A DNA stretch of 64,000 bases from assembly GCA_949825045.1 (NCBI GenBank), contig OX463815.1:31921356-31985355 (forward strand), in the 5' to 3' direction. This stretch comes from Argyresthia goedartella (lineage: Eukaryota > Arthropoda > Insecta > Lepidoptera > Argyresthiidae). A program made the position numbers and the translations under genes. The notes beneath the pieces were generated by a model, which was given only the letters and a program-made list of their open reading frames with translations, was not told the origin of the DNA and ran no database searches. Positions 30,519 to 42,351 of this stretch are shown here, piece after piece (positions within the stretch are counted from its first letter, which is position 1; every line of letters starts with the position of its first letter).

Positions 30519-30745
30519 TCAAAAATACTGATTTACACAGCAAAAAAGGATCAACAAAATCACTTTTTATCTTTTAAATATTTTATGTGTACTTAAGTTT
30601 ATTTTTTAAGTATTTTTTGTTATTCTTAATGTTCAACCTAACACGAAGAATGAAGCGGGCTTCGCTTCGCTCACCCTCTTTACCGTTCACCTAAGCTACC
30701 GCAGCATTTTGCCGTGATATTTGCTGTGCAAATCAGTATTTTTGA
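30519..30745 (+). mobile_element. Element B, copy 2 (uninterrupted)
   Basis: 227 bp between TCAAAAATACTGATTTACAC and GTGCAAATCAGTATTTTTGA. It carries AACCTAACACGAAG and the TTCGCTTCGCTCACCC block. It serves as the empty-site reference for copy 1. Confidence 0.8.
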
Positions 30746-30814
30746 CGTGCAGTTTTATATTTCCCTTATTTTTATTGAATGAGTAATTAAAGGCTAAAGA
30801 ACATGTTAATAAGT

Positions 30815-31209
30815 TTTATCTACACACGTATCATAAACCCTCTTTACTGCGTACAAAAACCGCACGATACGATCAGCATAATGTTAAACTACTTGGTAAA
30901 AACTCATTTCTTATCTGAAGAATTACACATTGTGACCATAATGTGTAATTTTTCTACATATGATGACATTCAAATTTCGAACGCCGACGCCCGCCTGCGT
31001 GCCGCCCGTAGTTTGTCTGTGAAGTTGGTACTACAGCACAAGCTAAACAACTGCAGAGCCACAATGGCGGTCAAACATGCGGTTCCTGAACACATTATAG
31101 AGAGCTTATGATATGTATGTAGATAAACTAGTGTATGTAACTGTACATAATTAGGCATTAAAACTCTCGAGTGATATTATTATTATTATGTAGCAGTCAC
31201 ATAAACTAC
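30815..31209 (+). mobile_element. Element A, copy 4
   Basis: Complete ends; the hairpin GAATTACACATTGTGACC has one arm mutated. The palindromic module has collapsed to AACTCTCGAGTGATATTATT before ATGTAGCAGTCAC. Confidence 0.8.
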
Positions 31210-31415
31210 TATAAAGGGCTTGTGATCGCAAAAATAACCGAAAATGATTCGAGAAAATCGCTCGATGCATAATATAGGCTAAGGCTCGTAATCTCGTAAA
31301 ACAATAACTTCTCCCTCGAAGTTTCAGCCACGTCACCGATAAGGCTTTATTTTTATCGCTAGCATAACACTGAGCAAATTATCGGGGAAAGATCCTGGGT
31401 ATTTTCAGCAAAACA

Positions 31416-31512
31416 AAAACTTGAGTACACATACATTAAAACATAAAAAATGTTTTTGCTGATCCTTTTTTGCTGAGCAAATCAGTATTTTTGTTTTGCG
31501 ACTAAATACTTG
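31416..31512 (-). mobile_element. Element B, terminal fragment
   Basis: The reverse complement of the B left end: GCTGATCCTTTTTTGCTGAG and AAATCAGTATTTTTG. The other end was not found. Confidence 0.6.
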
Positions 31513-31957
31513 TCTTCTTATTTTACTAATATCATGAGGAAACATTCATATCATACACACGGGGCGATGGGATAGCCCCTGGGAACATGGGCTCAACTGT
31601 GCCGACATGCCATCCCATTTGGGAAAAGGGTGACGCATGAAATTATTTATCTCAGTTAACACGAAGGACGTGAAATACATAGAAAGATCTCTTGTACTAC
31701 TACAAAATTACAACTCTATACTTTGAGACGTTTCATGGATAAATCTCGTGACCGGATACTGTTTATTACACACTATAGGTATTTAAGATAGAAGACTTCA
31801 AGTCTGTTATTCTCTTTGAATATATAGGTAAAGTAAGCTGATGAGTTGCCATGACCAAGCGGACAAGTCAAGGTGTTTGGCATGACATCTAGTAGACAAC
31901 CTGCTATTAGGTAACTCTATCAATCATGAATTCACTAGGACACGCAAATATAATTCA
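31513..31957. other. No recognisable gene or repeat
   Basis: No supported feature. Confidence 0.4.
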
Positions 31958-32150
31958 TAATTCTTTATTGCATACAGGTATTTAGAAAATTACATTAATG
32001 GAAAACATATATACAAAGGCGAGCTTATCTCCAAGAAGATATTTCTTCCAGCAAACCAAGTCATGACAGGAAAAATTACCATGAAAGGGTAGGCAGTGCA
32101 CAATATCTAATCTATAAAAATAGGAGTAAATGAAATATCTATAAAATATA
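31958..32150 (-). mobile_element. CR1-like LINE 3' tail
   Basis: Plus strand: ATTCATAATTCTTTATTGCA then TACAAAGGCGAGCTTATCTC and CTTCCAGCAAACC. The hairpin is degraded (ATCTCCAAGAAGAT). Confidence 0.7.
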
Positions 32151-32224
32151 GACAAAAAATACTTATATATACCAAACTACTAAATAAGTAGGTACCAATA
32201 AATGCATAAACCTATACATATAGT

Positions 32225-32978
32225 AATTGACCGAGCCAGTGAAGCGAGCAAAGTGTCCAGCCTTATGGCGTAAGTCGTCTGAGCTATGAACTTCATATAG
32301 ACTTTTACGTTTGACACCTTGCACCAGCTTCATCTGTCAAATTGGTATCACGCAAGTAGCATCATAATGGAGGCCAAACCCAAGCTCATTGAATGAAGCC
32401 TAAAAGCCTTCGGTGATACCCCGCAATCGATGAAATTGTATGAGCATGAGATGAACCATAGACACACGCTATGAACTTCAGAGAGTTGACTTCAGAACGC
32501 CATAAGGCTGCAGTTCCGAGTTTGGCCAAAAATTCCTTTATTGCCTGTTCTCGCCTACATGTCCCATTTTTCAACCGATTTTGACGAAAATGGGCACACA
32601 AGTTCCTTGTTTTTTTTTTTGTCGATGGCGATTTTTGATTGTGGAGGAAACAAGGGTTGAAGTTTGCTGTAGCGTTATTATATCGACGGATTTCTATTAA
32701 ACTTGAGAGGCACACTAAGGATTTCATTCTACAGAAGAGTTCGCGAAAAAAAAAACAAAAGGGGCGAGTGGACGGGGAAGCACTTCGGGGTATTTTCGAC
32801 CCCCCCCCCCCTGTAACTATATTGTAGATAAAGCTAGAAACTTGAATTAAAATAAGCAAATCCCCAAAATTCAGTCAATTTGGACCAATATATTTTAAAC
32901 GACAGCCTTTCAAAGTTCCGTCATTTTGTCACGGACTGACTCATCATCGATCATCAACATTCTAATGGTAATAAGGGC
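32225..32978. other. No gene; open minus frame of 157 codons judged spurious
   Basis: The frame 32386-32859 has no recognisable motif and runs across poly-T and poly-C tracts. A CCCCCCCCCC tract sits near 32803. Confidence 0.35.
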
Positions 32979-33160
32979 TTGCGAGGTCTACTGTTCTCTC
33001 TGACAGAAGAGAGAGGAAGTGTTCTCTCACCCGGTTTTTTGAAAGAGAAAAGAGTGGGAATGTCTCTTATAGTGCAAGGAAGTGCGTTCCACAGTCGGCA
33101 CGTCAATATTTATAAGCAGGCAGCTATTTGTGCTACATACAGACTACAGAGAGACGTTTA
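32979..33160 (-). pseudogene. CR1-like LINE C-terminal fragment
   Basis: The minus strand reads RLWNALPCTIRDIPTLFSFK at about 33095-33035, the conserved LWNxLP--IRD-P--FK tail seen in the intact LINE. The flanks are degraded. Confidence 0.7.
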
Positions 33161-33540
33161 CTGATAGTGAAAGTATAGATTAATTCAATATTATTACACA
33201 CTATCTTGTTCACATCATAAGCAAATGTATATTCATAAATTGGATTATAATTAAACTTGATATAAATCATCCGCATCTCAACGACTGAACATGGGAATAA
33301 GCGCGTCATTTGCTACTACTAGGTACCACCTACCTATATTTCGGAAATGCATATGAATGGAGCTGATAATATGTTACACATATTCACAGACATAATTAAT
33401 AAGTGCCCAGCCCACGGATTTAACAGACTCGCTGTCATACTCGGTAAAACATCCATAACAAAATCAATGATAACATTGAATGATAACACTACGTTCAATA
33501 ATCGCTAAACACCTACAGAATCGGTTACCCGCCCGTGCAG

Positions 33541-33759
33541 GCTAGATTGCGCCGCATCACTTCGCCTGAGAGCTTCTTTTACTCTAACATCTCGGGATGC
33601 GTCTGCGAGCCCAGCGAGCGGGAAACTAAGCGAAATCCCGAACTCCGGGTCGGCCGGCCAAACGTACCTAAACCTCTGAGTGAGACTGAGACCCCCCTGC
33701 CTAAACCACTATTTGAGCCAATCGAATCGCATAAGGTCGGTCTATCAAAGCACGTTTAG
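33541..33759 (+). other. Possible coding exon, unrecognised
   Basis: After a good acceptor (TTACCCGCCCGTGCAG/G) an open frame of about 72 codons reads ARLRRITSPESFFYSNISGC, then VCEPSERETKRNPEL and later KPLFEPIESHKVGLSKHV before a stop. GC content is well above its surroundings. No domain is known to me. It could be a terminal exon, or a GC-rich repeat that happens to be open. Confidence 0.3.
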
Positions 33760-34279
33760 TTTACCAACAATGTCTTGGAGTAATTTCATTTGGGCCAATT
33801 TCAGACGTGGCGACAACCACTACGTAGATTCACATAGGCACCTGGTTGTGTAAGTTGTTAAAGCAGTCCAGCAAGGCGGCGCACAGATCATATGAACGTG
33901 TTTGTACATACAAGGTGTCCGTGCCTCTAAATTGGACTGTGTAGAAAGTTTTATCATGTTTTCCAACAAGTTCAGTTTAACCACAACAGCCGACTGTTAA
34001 GCAGACAAACATTTGTGGCTGGCTGTTTACTCCACAACAATGTAGGGTAATTACATTAAGGCGGGTAACTGCCCCCTTGCTAAGGCACCCTTAGCCAAGA
34101 AGCCAGTATCACGTGACATAGCGCGCCAAACGTCCAATCAAATATTTTTTCTTAGCGATTGCAACTTAAAAGTCATGAAATGACAAATCGCTTACATTTT
34201 CTAAGCGTTTCGCTCGAGTGATATTTGTGTTCTGCATCTTGTCTACGGGCCCTGACCCCTGAATGTCACGTGTCGTATG
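33760..34279. other. No recognisable gene or repeat
   Basis: No supported feature. Confidence 0.4.
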
Positions 34280-34725
34280 GATTAATTGACCGAGCGAGCG
34301 GAGGGCTCCATTTCGACAAGATAGGAGGCCGATTTTGCTTTCGTCTGTCTCTATGTGTGTCTGTCAGTTCCGTTCTAGGGGCCACAGTTTTCAAGCGATC
34401 CTCAGAAAACTTGGGGTTCCTTGAATTAAAATATATTTTTGTCGAGAGCACACAAAAATACACAATAAACCTTTCGGCCGCCTGTTTTCAAAAAATCCAA
34501 GAAATCTTTTCAAAACTACCAAGTTTGGACTTCTCGAAGTAGGAGACGGATTAGTAAAGAGGATCTATACAGATCATGAGAGTAAGTGAAATAGACTATA
34601 ACTATTTTCGTGAAAAGTCAAATTTACTACTTGATTTTGATTGAATCTACAATACTTACCTATAAATTGGTTCACTGTTAGCGAGGTCTACTGCCCACAG
34701 GGCCACTAGTATAGTGTAATTACAA
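34280..34725 (+). repeat. Dispersed repeat D, copy 2
   Basis: Begins near TTGACCGAGCGAGCGGAGGG and ends near GAGGTCTACTGCCCACAGGG. The opposite orientation is at 6070-6715. Confidence 0.65.
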
Positions 34726-34970
34726 CAGCAATGGTGTTGTGTTCCTTAGTTACGGACGAAACTTACCGATTGGTCGGATTAGTCCATCCTTCTCTACCGA
34801 TATGGCGAAACAGTTTATGTTCTCAATGAGAGAGAATGTTTGGTAAGAACTTTTTCCTAAAAAGCGCTCTTGACCACAATCAGAAACTCAGGATGCCACG
34901 CCAAGTCGTAAACTTACCTGAAGACAACGAAAAAGAGACAATAAATACGAATATAGCAATTATATATTAT

Positions 34971-35227
34971 GACGACCCGAATGGCCGAGTTGGCAGTGAC
35001 CCTGCCTACGAAGCCAGGGGTCCCGGGTTCGAGTCCCGGTGGGGGCAAATATTTGTTTGATGAGAACGGATGTTTGTACCCTAGTCATGGTTGTTTATCT
35101 ATCTAAGTATTATATTTATCTGTATAAGTTTGTGTATCGTTGTCTAGTACCCAAGATACAGGGAATCCTAGTTTGGGGCTAGATCAATATGTGTAAATAG
35201 TGTCCAAGGTAAAAAAAAAAAAAAAAA
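34971..35227 (+). mobile_element. SINE S1, copy 4, with poly-A tail
   Basis: Full S1 body; boxes TGGCCGAGTTGG and GGTTCGAGTCC. Unlike the other copies it ends in a 17-base A tract. Confidence 0.85.
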
Positions 35228-35920
35228 GTAGTTCTTCCAGATTAAAATTGCACAACTCAATATTTATGTGACGGGAATGAGTGTTGATAAGAAATGATCA
35301 AAATCGTGATGACTATCAGCCCTTGCCTGCTTTCATATTGGTCAAACACAATCACAACCCTTCGAAAAGCAAGCGGACAAAGAGAAAAGGTGGTCCCCTG
35401 AGTGCAAAAGCTGGTATACCGCGGATACATATTTTTAGACTGGCTTGGATAATATAATTGAAAAATAATACTCGAGGGTAAAATGGCCATCGGGTAAGAT
35501 AAATATATTGTAAAAGTAATGGGCGGAAAACGAGGTGAAGATACTTAGACCCTGAAAGCGAGTCAAGCACATCTCTCGGGGCACGGACGGAGACGAACTT
35601 TCTAACTCAAACTCATTTTTTTTATTGCAAACAGGCAAAAGTAATGCACTTTTACACGTCAAACACTTACTTAACTCTCATATAAAAGGAAAAAACATAT
35701 GATCAACTTAACTAATCAATACATGGCTGATCAAGGTTTGAGTTTGAAAAAGGAAATCTCCCTTTCAAGTGGTAGTTCATGGCTGAATCTCGCACAGGAA
35801 AAGGAGACTCCATAAACTCTACCAGTGCTTCGGAAATACGCCCGTCTGAGAAGGTAGCACCAAGAAACTCTACAGGGATGTTTTTTTATTTAATTTTCGT
35901 AATTTTTTCGCCACATTCGC
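35228..35920. other. No recognisable gene or repeat
   Basis: Overlapping short minus-strand frames (35257-35662) have no recognisable motif. Confidence 0.4.
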
Positions 35921-35924
35921 GGAT

Positions 35925-36030
35925 GTGGCTCTGCCTACCATGCGAGAAGTCCCGGGTTAGAAAAATAAACCCTGTTTCTGGTTCCCACGACATAGGGTAT
36001 AGTGTGGGGCCAGCAGCAATGTATGTTTGA
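35925..36030 (+). mobile_element. SINE S2, internally deleted copy
   Basis: TACCATGCGAGAAGTCCCGGG joins directly to TTCTGGTTCCCACGACATAG and GTGTGGGGCCAGCAGCAATG. The B box and following spacer are lost. Confidence 0.65.
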
Positions 36031-36455
36031 ATGTAATTGTTTATTCAAAATATCTCTGCAATGTCAAAGTAAATTCGAGATTAGCGGTAACTCGCATTCT
36101 TTCTTTAGGCCCTTGGTCCGCCGTTTGGACGTAAACGGTGATTTATAAAACACAAAACACACAATGCGCTTCCATGTTGCTTTCACCGAATTCCTCACGA
36201 AGAATTAATACCGCTAAATAATCGTCAATGCCAATTTCGGTTTCTCTAAAGGAGATTAATGCTTTTATATCGATACCAATTAATTGCTGAATCCAGACAC
36301 GATAACCCAATTACGCTCTTAATGGGATTAGAAATTGCCTGATCTCGTAATAAATTGACTTTATACAAGGATGGACAGATGATAACTAGCTTTGTATTGT
36401 AATAGCAATGTTTTCAGTTTATATTAGTAGCAGCTAAGCTAGGTCGACGCTGGCG

Positions 36456-36711
36456 TTGACGACCCGAATGGCCGAGTCAGCAGTGACCCGGCCTGCGAAG
36501 CCAAGGGTCCCGGGTTCGAGTCCCGGTGGTGGGGCAAATATTTGTTTGACGAGAACGGATGTTTGTACCCTAGTCATGGTTGTTTATCTATCTAAGTATA
36601 ATATTTATCTATATAAGTATGTGTATCGTTGTCTAGTACCCAAGATGCAGGGAATCCTAGTTTGGGGCTAGATCAATGTGTGTAAATAGTGTCCAAGGTA
36701 TTATTATTATA
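36456..36711 (+). mobile_element. SINE S1, copy 5
   Basis: TTGACGACCCGAATGGCCGAG head, GGTTCGAGTCC B box, ATT-repeat end. Confidence 0.85.
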
Positions 36712-36978
36712 GCTTTACAAACTGATGCCCCAAACTACGTCTAGGTGGGCTGTAGTAATAAAACTGGTGTTCGGGACCGAACCCCACTATAAAAAGAGAA
36801 CCAACAACACCTACAGCAGAACAAATAAACAAAATTAGCGCTGTTAACCCTTTCTGGGGTTGTGAACATAATTAGAGGGTAATAGAAGACGACATTTTAA
36901 GTCGACTACACTGGCTGCGTACTAGAGAATCAGTCATGTACTCATTAGTATAGTTGATCATATTTGATTTATTTTTTA

Positions 36979-37441
36979 TTTTATCGACACACGTATCATA
37001 AACCCTCTTTACTGCGTTCAAAAACCGCACGTTACGATCAGCATTATGTTAAACTACTTGGTAAAAACTCGTTTCGTATCTGGAAAACTACACATTATGG
37101 TCATTATGTGTAGTTTTTCTACATGTAATGACATTCAAATTTCGAACGCCGACGCCCACCCGCGTTCCGTCCCTAGTTTGACTGTGAAGTTGGTACTGAC
37201 ATTCAAATTTCGAACGCCGACGCCCGTCTGCGTGAAGTTGGTACTAAAGAACAAGCTAAACAATTGCAGATCCACAATGCCGGTCAAACATGCGGTTCCT
37301 GAACACATCAAAGAGAGCTTATGATATGTGTGTAGATAAACTAGTGTATGTAACTGTACATAATTAGGCATTAAAACTCTCGAGTTATATTATTATGAAA
37401 CTCGCCTTCGGCTCGTATTATGCAGCAGTCACATAAACTAC
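36979..37441 (+). mobile_element. Element A, copy 5
   Basis: Starts TTTATCGACACACG, ends CACATAAACTAC. The hairpin ACTACACATTATGG...TGTGTAGT differs from copy 1 by paired changes on both arms. Tandem internal duplication as in copy 1. Only half of the palindromic module remains (GAAACTCGCCTTCGGCTCG). Confidence 0.8.
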
Positions 37442-38016
37442 TTTTTAAGTATGTGTTTGACTTGTTAAAGTGCATTATTTTTGCCTATTTGCAATAAAGG
37501 TTTTGAGTTAGAGGTTCAGGTTACTGATGGCTCGTGCTTCGCTTTCCCATTCATAAAATCACGCTTCACCTGAAAGGCTGACTCTATTAAAATCTTAATT
37601 CCAAAATAATAACTTCATCATAAAGACCATTGTTTGTGTGGCGCATGTAGATACTCTATAGTAAACATATTAGAGAAATTATGTAGATTGGAATTGTATA
37701 ACGCAATCACCAATTTCTCACTGAATATTGCATTACCTATAAACCCACTCCACTGACATATGCATGGCATACTCCACACACTAAGTACATATGAATATTT
37801 TAGAGTGTAATTAAGTCTATTACCCCAAACTCACGCCAACCTTACTTTTCGTAATAACTTATACATGACATTAACGCAATGAATACTGTATTAATTGACT
37901 ACTTAAAACTTTTAGAACTAGATTAACTAAAACAACTTCTAAAATACCGATTCTATAATTAATATCTCAAATTACCGACAATTGCAACTCCTTGACTACT
38001 TTAGCTAATTAACATA
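37442..38016. other. No recognisable gene or repeat
   Basis: AT-rich, no supported feature. Confidence 0.4.
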
Positions 38017-38272
38017 ATATAATAATAATAATACCTTGGACACTATTTACACATATTGATCTAGTCCCAAACTAGGATTCCCTGTATCTTGGGTACTAGA
38101 CAACGATACACATACTTATATAGATAAATATTATACTTAGATAGATAAACAACCATGACTAGGGTACAAACATCCGTTCTCATCAAACTAATATTTGCCC
38201 CCACCGGGACTCGAACCCGGGACCCTTGGCTTCGTAGGCAGGGTCACTGCCGACTCGGCCATTCGGGTCGTC
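38017..38272 (-). mobile_element. SINE S1, copy 6
   Basis: Reverse complement of S1: GGACTCGAACCCGGGACCC (B box) and CCGACTCGGCCATTCGGGTC (A box, head); AAT repeats at the 3' end. Confidence 0.85.
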
Positions 38273-38444
38273 TAAAAACAACATCAAACTAATAACTAAG
38301 TTATGAACAACACAACAAAAGTAATACAAACTTACATTGCTATTTAGATCTTCCCCAGCAAGATTAATAAACGTTACTAAGAAAATGGCAGAAAGAACTA
38401 GAACTGTGCTATCTACAAGGTAACAAGTTTGCGGAGTAAATAAA

Positions 38445-38830
38445 CAATCGGCCAAGTGCGGGTCCGACTCGCGCAAGAGGGGTTCCGTACCATCGTAGAA
38501 GACAACTTAAGGACAAAAAATAATAAAAAGAAAACAAAATGTTTATGCCCGAACTAGATCTCGAACCTAAATACGTTTGGAGATGCTAGCACGGGACATA
38601 ACTAACCATTTATATAACTAGTGGCTCTGTGAGCTATAGACCTCAGGAGCGTCACATGAAATTTGCGTTTTTTTATGATTATTTTTCATCCCCTCGCATC
38701 ACACCCCCGACCCCTTGAAGTTTTTAATATTCCGAAAGCATTTTCTTTCAGTACCACATACAAACTTAAAAATGCACCTGTTTCCGTATGCCGGTCGACT
38801 ATGTTAGTCATATTTTCACGTAATGTTAAG
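38445..38830 (-). repeat. Diverged repeat F/G fragment
   Basis: Plus strand CGGCCAAGTGCGGGTCCGAC and GAGGGGTTCCGTACC match the F/G terminus. Later, AATACCACATACAAACTT-type sequence also belongs to F. Confidence 0.5.
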
Positions 38831-39504
38831 ATAAGTTGACGACCGTCACAGATAAGGTATATTTATATTCATCACGCACTATGTCTTATGTACGTCATTA
38901 ATAACATGTACCAACCTAGTATATAAGCTAGGATTCCCTATAATAAAGTAGTCTAGTATAGTCTCGTATTTGCGCGCATCTCAAGCCTTTTACTTTACTC
39001 CCGAAGATGTCGCTCTCCTTATAATTGCCTCTGGCAAAACGTACATGGAGTATGAAAGTAACCAATAACTTTGTGAACTACATTTTGCGATCCAAGATCC
39101 GACCTGACTTTTCTAAAATACCTTATTCGAATTTAAAGAATTTGGAAGTAAAGCGTCGCTTTTAGACATATTTCGTACCAATTCTCTTTTTTTAGTGATT
39201 CAGTCCATTATTTTGCTGGTTTTAGGTAAAAATACAATAAATTTAATATCAAAAAACAACAAAAACCAACCACTAGAAAAAGCATTATAGCGAAAACAAT
39301 TTATATCATTTTGAACTTAATCTTTTGACTCTATAGCAGTGTCGCCAAAAAAAAACTAGTGCAAACCATAACAAATATATCTCCACGTCTCTAGCTAATT
39401 AAAAAGGTACAACAGTCAAATAAAATGTTCATTGTTGTTGGAAAAACTAGGCGACAAAGTAGTTAAGGCAATATAGCGGACTCTACGCTGAGCGGTGCTT
39501 AAAT

Positions 39505-40140
39505 AAAACCGGTCAAGTGCGAGTAGGACATCGGACCCACACACGAAGGGTTCCAGACCATTGTACACGGACAAACGTAAGACGACAGTCTTTTGTACGA
39601 GTATACCTTTTCAAGTTTTAATAATAAAATATTAAATACTAGGTAGGACTACATAAAAGGCCGAACATTCAAACATTGAAAAATAGTTTTCTATATGTAG
39701 TATGTAAGGTTTTAACTATGTAATCAGGTTAACAAAAGTTTTTGCTCCTTGAAACCGGAATCGGATAGAAATTGAGTAACTTATTTATGTAACTTTCATA
39801 TTGTCAAAAAAAAACTTATACAAAGAAAAAAATTAAATATGATTAAAAACTTAATTTTATTTATTATAATTCTAATGAGCAATTAAATTGTACGTATAAT
39901 GTAATGACAAATAACTAAGCACAAAACTCAAAAATAATTTCTTGTATGGGTACTTTTTTAATTCTTAAAAACCGGTATGTTTCGGCAATAGAAATAAACC
40001 TTCCGTGAAAATTTCAGCTCTCTACCTATTTCGGCTGATACGGTCGAGCCCGGTGACAGACCGACAGACGGACGGACGGACAGCGGAGGCTTAGTAATAG
40101 GGTTCCGTTTGGCACCCATCGGGTACGGAACCCAAAAAAA
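39505..40140 (-). repeat. Dispersed repeat G, copy 2
   Basis: AACCGGTCAAGTGCGAGTAG to GGACGGACGGACAGCGGAGG and GGGTACGGAACCC. It aligns end to end with 5096-5740. Confidence 0.8.
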
Positions 40141-40208
40141 AGGGTTATTTAAGATTTCGTAAGTGACAAAACATGCGAGTAAGACAAAATATTTAGATTT
40201 TTTACTTA

Positions 40209-40425
40209 TCATTCATAATTCTTTTTTGCACACAAATATTTTATAACTTAAATTAAAAGAAAATGTATGTAAAAAGGCGAGTTTATCTCTAAAAAGAGAT
40301 TTCTTCCAGCAAACAACGTCATTAAAGGAAATATTATTATATAAAGATAGGTAGGCAGTGCACAATAACTAGTTTAAATAAAATGCCAAAATCACCGAGG
40401 ATGATGAGAGTGTCACAAACTTACA
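40209..40425 (-). mobile_element. CR1-like LINE 3' tail joined to endonuclease fragment
   Basis: Plus strand ATTCATAATTCTTTTTTGCA, AAAGGCGAGTTTATCTC and CTTCCAGCAAAC are the 3' UTR. Immediately beyond it, 40383-40415 reads on the minus strand as DTLIILGDFG, the endonuclease motif (intact element: DTLILGDFN). About 2 kb of ORF is missing between the two. Confidence 0.65.
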
Positions 40426-40887
40426 TAAACTTTATTACATAATATAACTTTAAGCTTTAACATAAACATTTATTTCACACAGATAATAATTACACAAGTA
40501 TTATTAATAAAAAGCTATTATAATATCACAAAATTTTTATTGTCTATGAAAAGGCACCTGTTTAATATTTATGCGTCGGAAACGCACCGGTTTTTTGTTG
40601 CGCGAATCGATCGCGAGTAATCGAGACATCACTAGCGAAAACGGACTAGCAGATGTCACTCGTATCGGAAACGAGATGTAAAATTGGAGGTTAATTTTTT
40701 ACTCTTGGTCTGGTCTCATCGGGAGAATAACATGGCGGCTCGGGCCCCATGGCATTGATTGGTATTTCGGTGTATCAATTACCATAATACAGGCATCGGG
40801 CCTGGTCAGAGTGTAAATCTACCTCATAGCGTCGGGCTATTGATTGTAATTAGATTTGCGTCAGCGGTCAAGTGATTCGTGGTGAAG
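40426..40887. other. No recognisable repeat; possible upstream of a host exon
   Basis: Composition rises in GC from about 40580. No terminal repeats or LINE pieces were found. Confidence 0.35.
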
Positions 40888-41051
40888 GTTGAAGTTGTGC
40901 GGTCTCCAACTCCACGTGTCGGCAGCAGCGCGCCGGCCACGCCGTCGGACAGCGACGGCAAGGGTTCGATCCCATCCTATCCCAACTGTGCCCCCTTTCC
41001 CGAATTCCTGTCTCGAATCGAGCCTTCGATTTCCTGTCTACGGAGACAAAG
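40888..41051 (+). other. Possible host coding exon
   Basis: An open frame reads VEVVRSPTPRVGSSAPATPS, DSDGKGSIPSYPNC, then APFPEFLSRIEPSISCLRRQ. It ends at a donor CAAAG/GTAATA in phase 2, with a candidate acceptor GTGAAG just upstream. The Ser/Pro-rich composition and GC peak are exon-like and no repeat family covers it. The acceptor lacks a good pyrimidine tract. The minus strand is also open, so the strand is not certain. Confidence 0.35.
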
Positions 41052-41826
41052 GTAATAAACAAATTTCATCACTTCTTTTCTCTCACGTGGCAAAGGCACA
41101 CCCCCTCATGACTCCACGCCGTTCGGTTTAGGCGTGGAATTAAACAGCACCAGTTAAGAGTATTTTCTTTACATTTTTAACTTGACCTCCCCTGATCCTA
41201 ATACAATTCCTTAATTACAATTCCTTCTCAATTCACTTTTGCCCACTCTGGTGGTGAGCTGCCTTCTAATTTGTTCAGATGCGTCAATAATTATTTGTTT
41301 CAAAAAAATCTTCATTTGCGACAGGATGTCTATCTATATAATCCATTGGGGTTAGTTCTGAACACCTTGCAGGCCATGGTGATGGACCTCCTCTCCCGAT
41401 CCATCTGTCTGGGTAGTTATCATTCAACCAATCCTGGACGCTGGATAAAGTAGGGACAGCCTTCATGCTGAAGCTACATGTCTCTTATCAGTGAGAGCGG
41501 TTTATCATCAAATAAATCATCTGATTCCGTTGCCGAAAATGTCTGGTGATGTTCACCATTCAGATGTTGAGGCAAAAAACAGGTTTAATTAAACGGTTTT
41601 TAATAATTCCCATCCAGATGTTCACACAAAATCTTCGTTGGGATCCCTTCACTCGCTTCTTATTTGTTTGCCGAACATTACAAAATCCCGACTGCGCTAC
41701 ACTAAAAAGCACAAAACAAGCAGATAATACTTAGGGTAATTATTGAGATTCGATAAAATTATTATAGCACCGTGTTTAATTAAATTTAATTTAAATGCAA
41801 GCGGAACCCACTCTATAATTAATTTA
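41052..41826. other. No recognisable gene or repeat
   Basis: Short frames at 41271-41734 show no motif. Confidence 0.4.
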
Positions 41827-41928
41827 CAGCCTTCGCAAAATAAAAGGCCCGGTGGCCCAAACTAAATTTAACCTTATTACGTCAGTGACACGGACGCTGT
41901 CACCGGGCCCTTTATTTTGTGAAGACTG
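41827..41928. mobile_element. 102-bp TA-flanked MITE (CAG...CTG)
   Basis: CAGCCTTCGCAAAATAAAAG and its inverted partner CTTTATTTTGTGAAGACTG form ~33-bp TIRs that include GGCCCGGTG/CACCGGGCC. TA flanks both ends, as expected for Tc1/mariner-type insertion. Confidence 0.75.
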
Positions 41929-41942
41929 TAATTGCTCCAATT

Positions 41943-42286
41943 AATAATAATAATAATAATCGTTTATTTTTGAAAATTTTACAACATAAATCTTGTTATT
42001 ACACTAGGTAAGGAACAAGGTATGATCACTACTCCCTAAAATAGGGCGAACCCTGTGGTATAGGTTAAGTAGTAGCACTTCCCTCCAGTAAGTGACACTT
42101 AACAATTTTAGAAAATAAACAGAGTAAAAAGTACAGTTTTCTAGCAGTAAATAGTTAAATTATTAAATGTATACAGGTATACAGGTACAGGTTAAATGTA
42201 TATGTTTTTTATCTAGACATCGTGGTTACTAACTTATTTAGAAAATACAAAAATATAATAAAATGTATAGTGTGAGTGTGAGTGTG

Positions 42287-42351
<65 letters not shown>

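Noticed and set aside
32386..32859. 157-codon minus-strand ORF
   Set aside because: Crosses homopolymer tracts and shows no domain or splice context; composition does not resemble a real protein.
19065..37371. Minus-strand ORFs reading LHTLVYLHTYHKLS in element A copies
   Set aside because: Recurrence is explained by repeat copies. Frames start in the outer element sequence and end at different points, with no evidence of translation.
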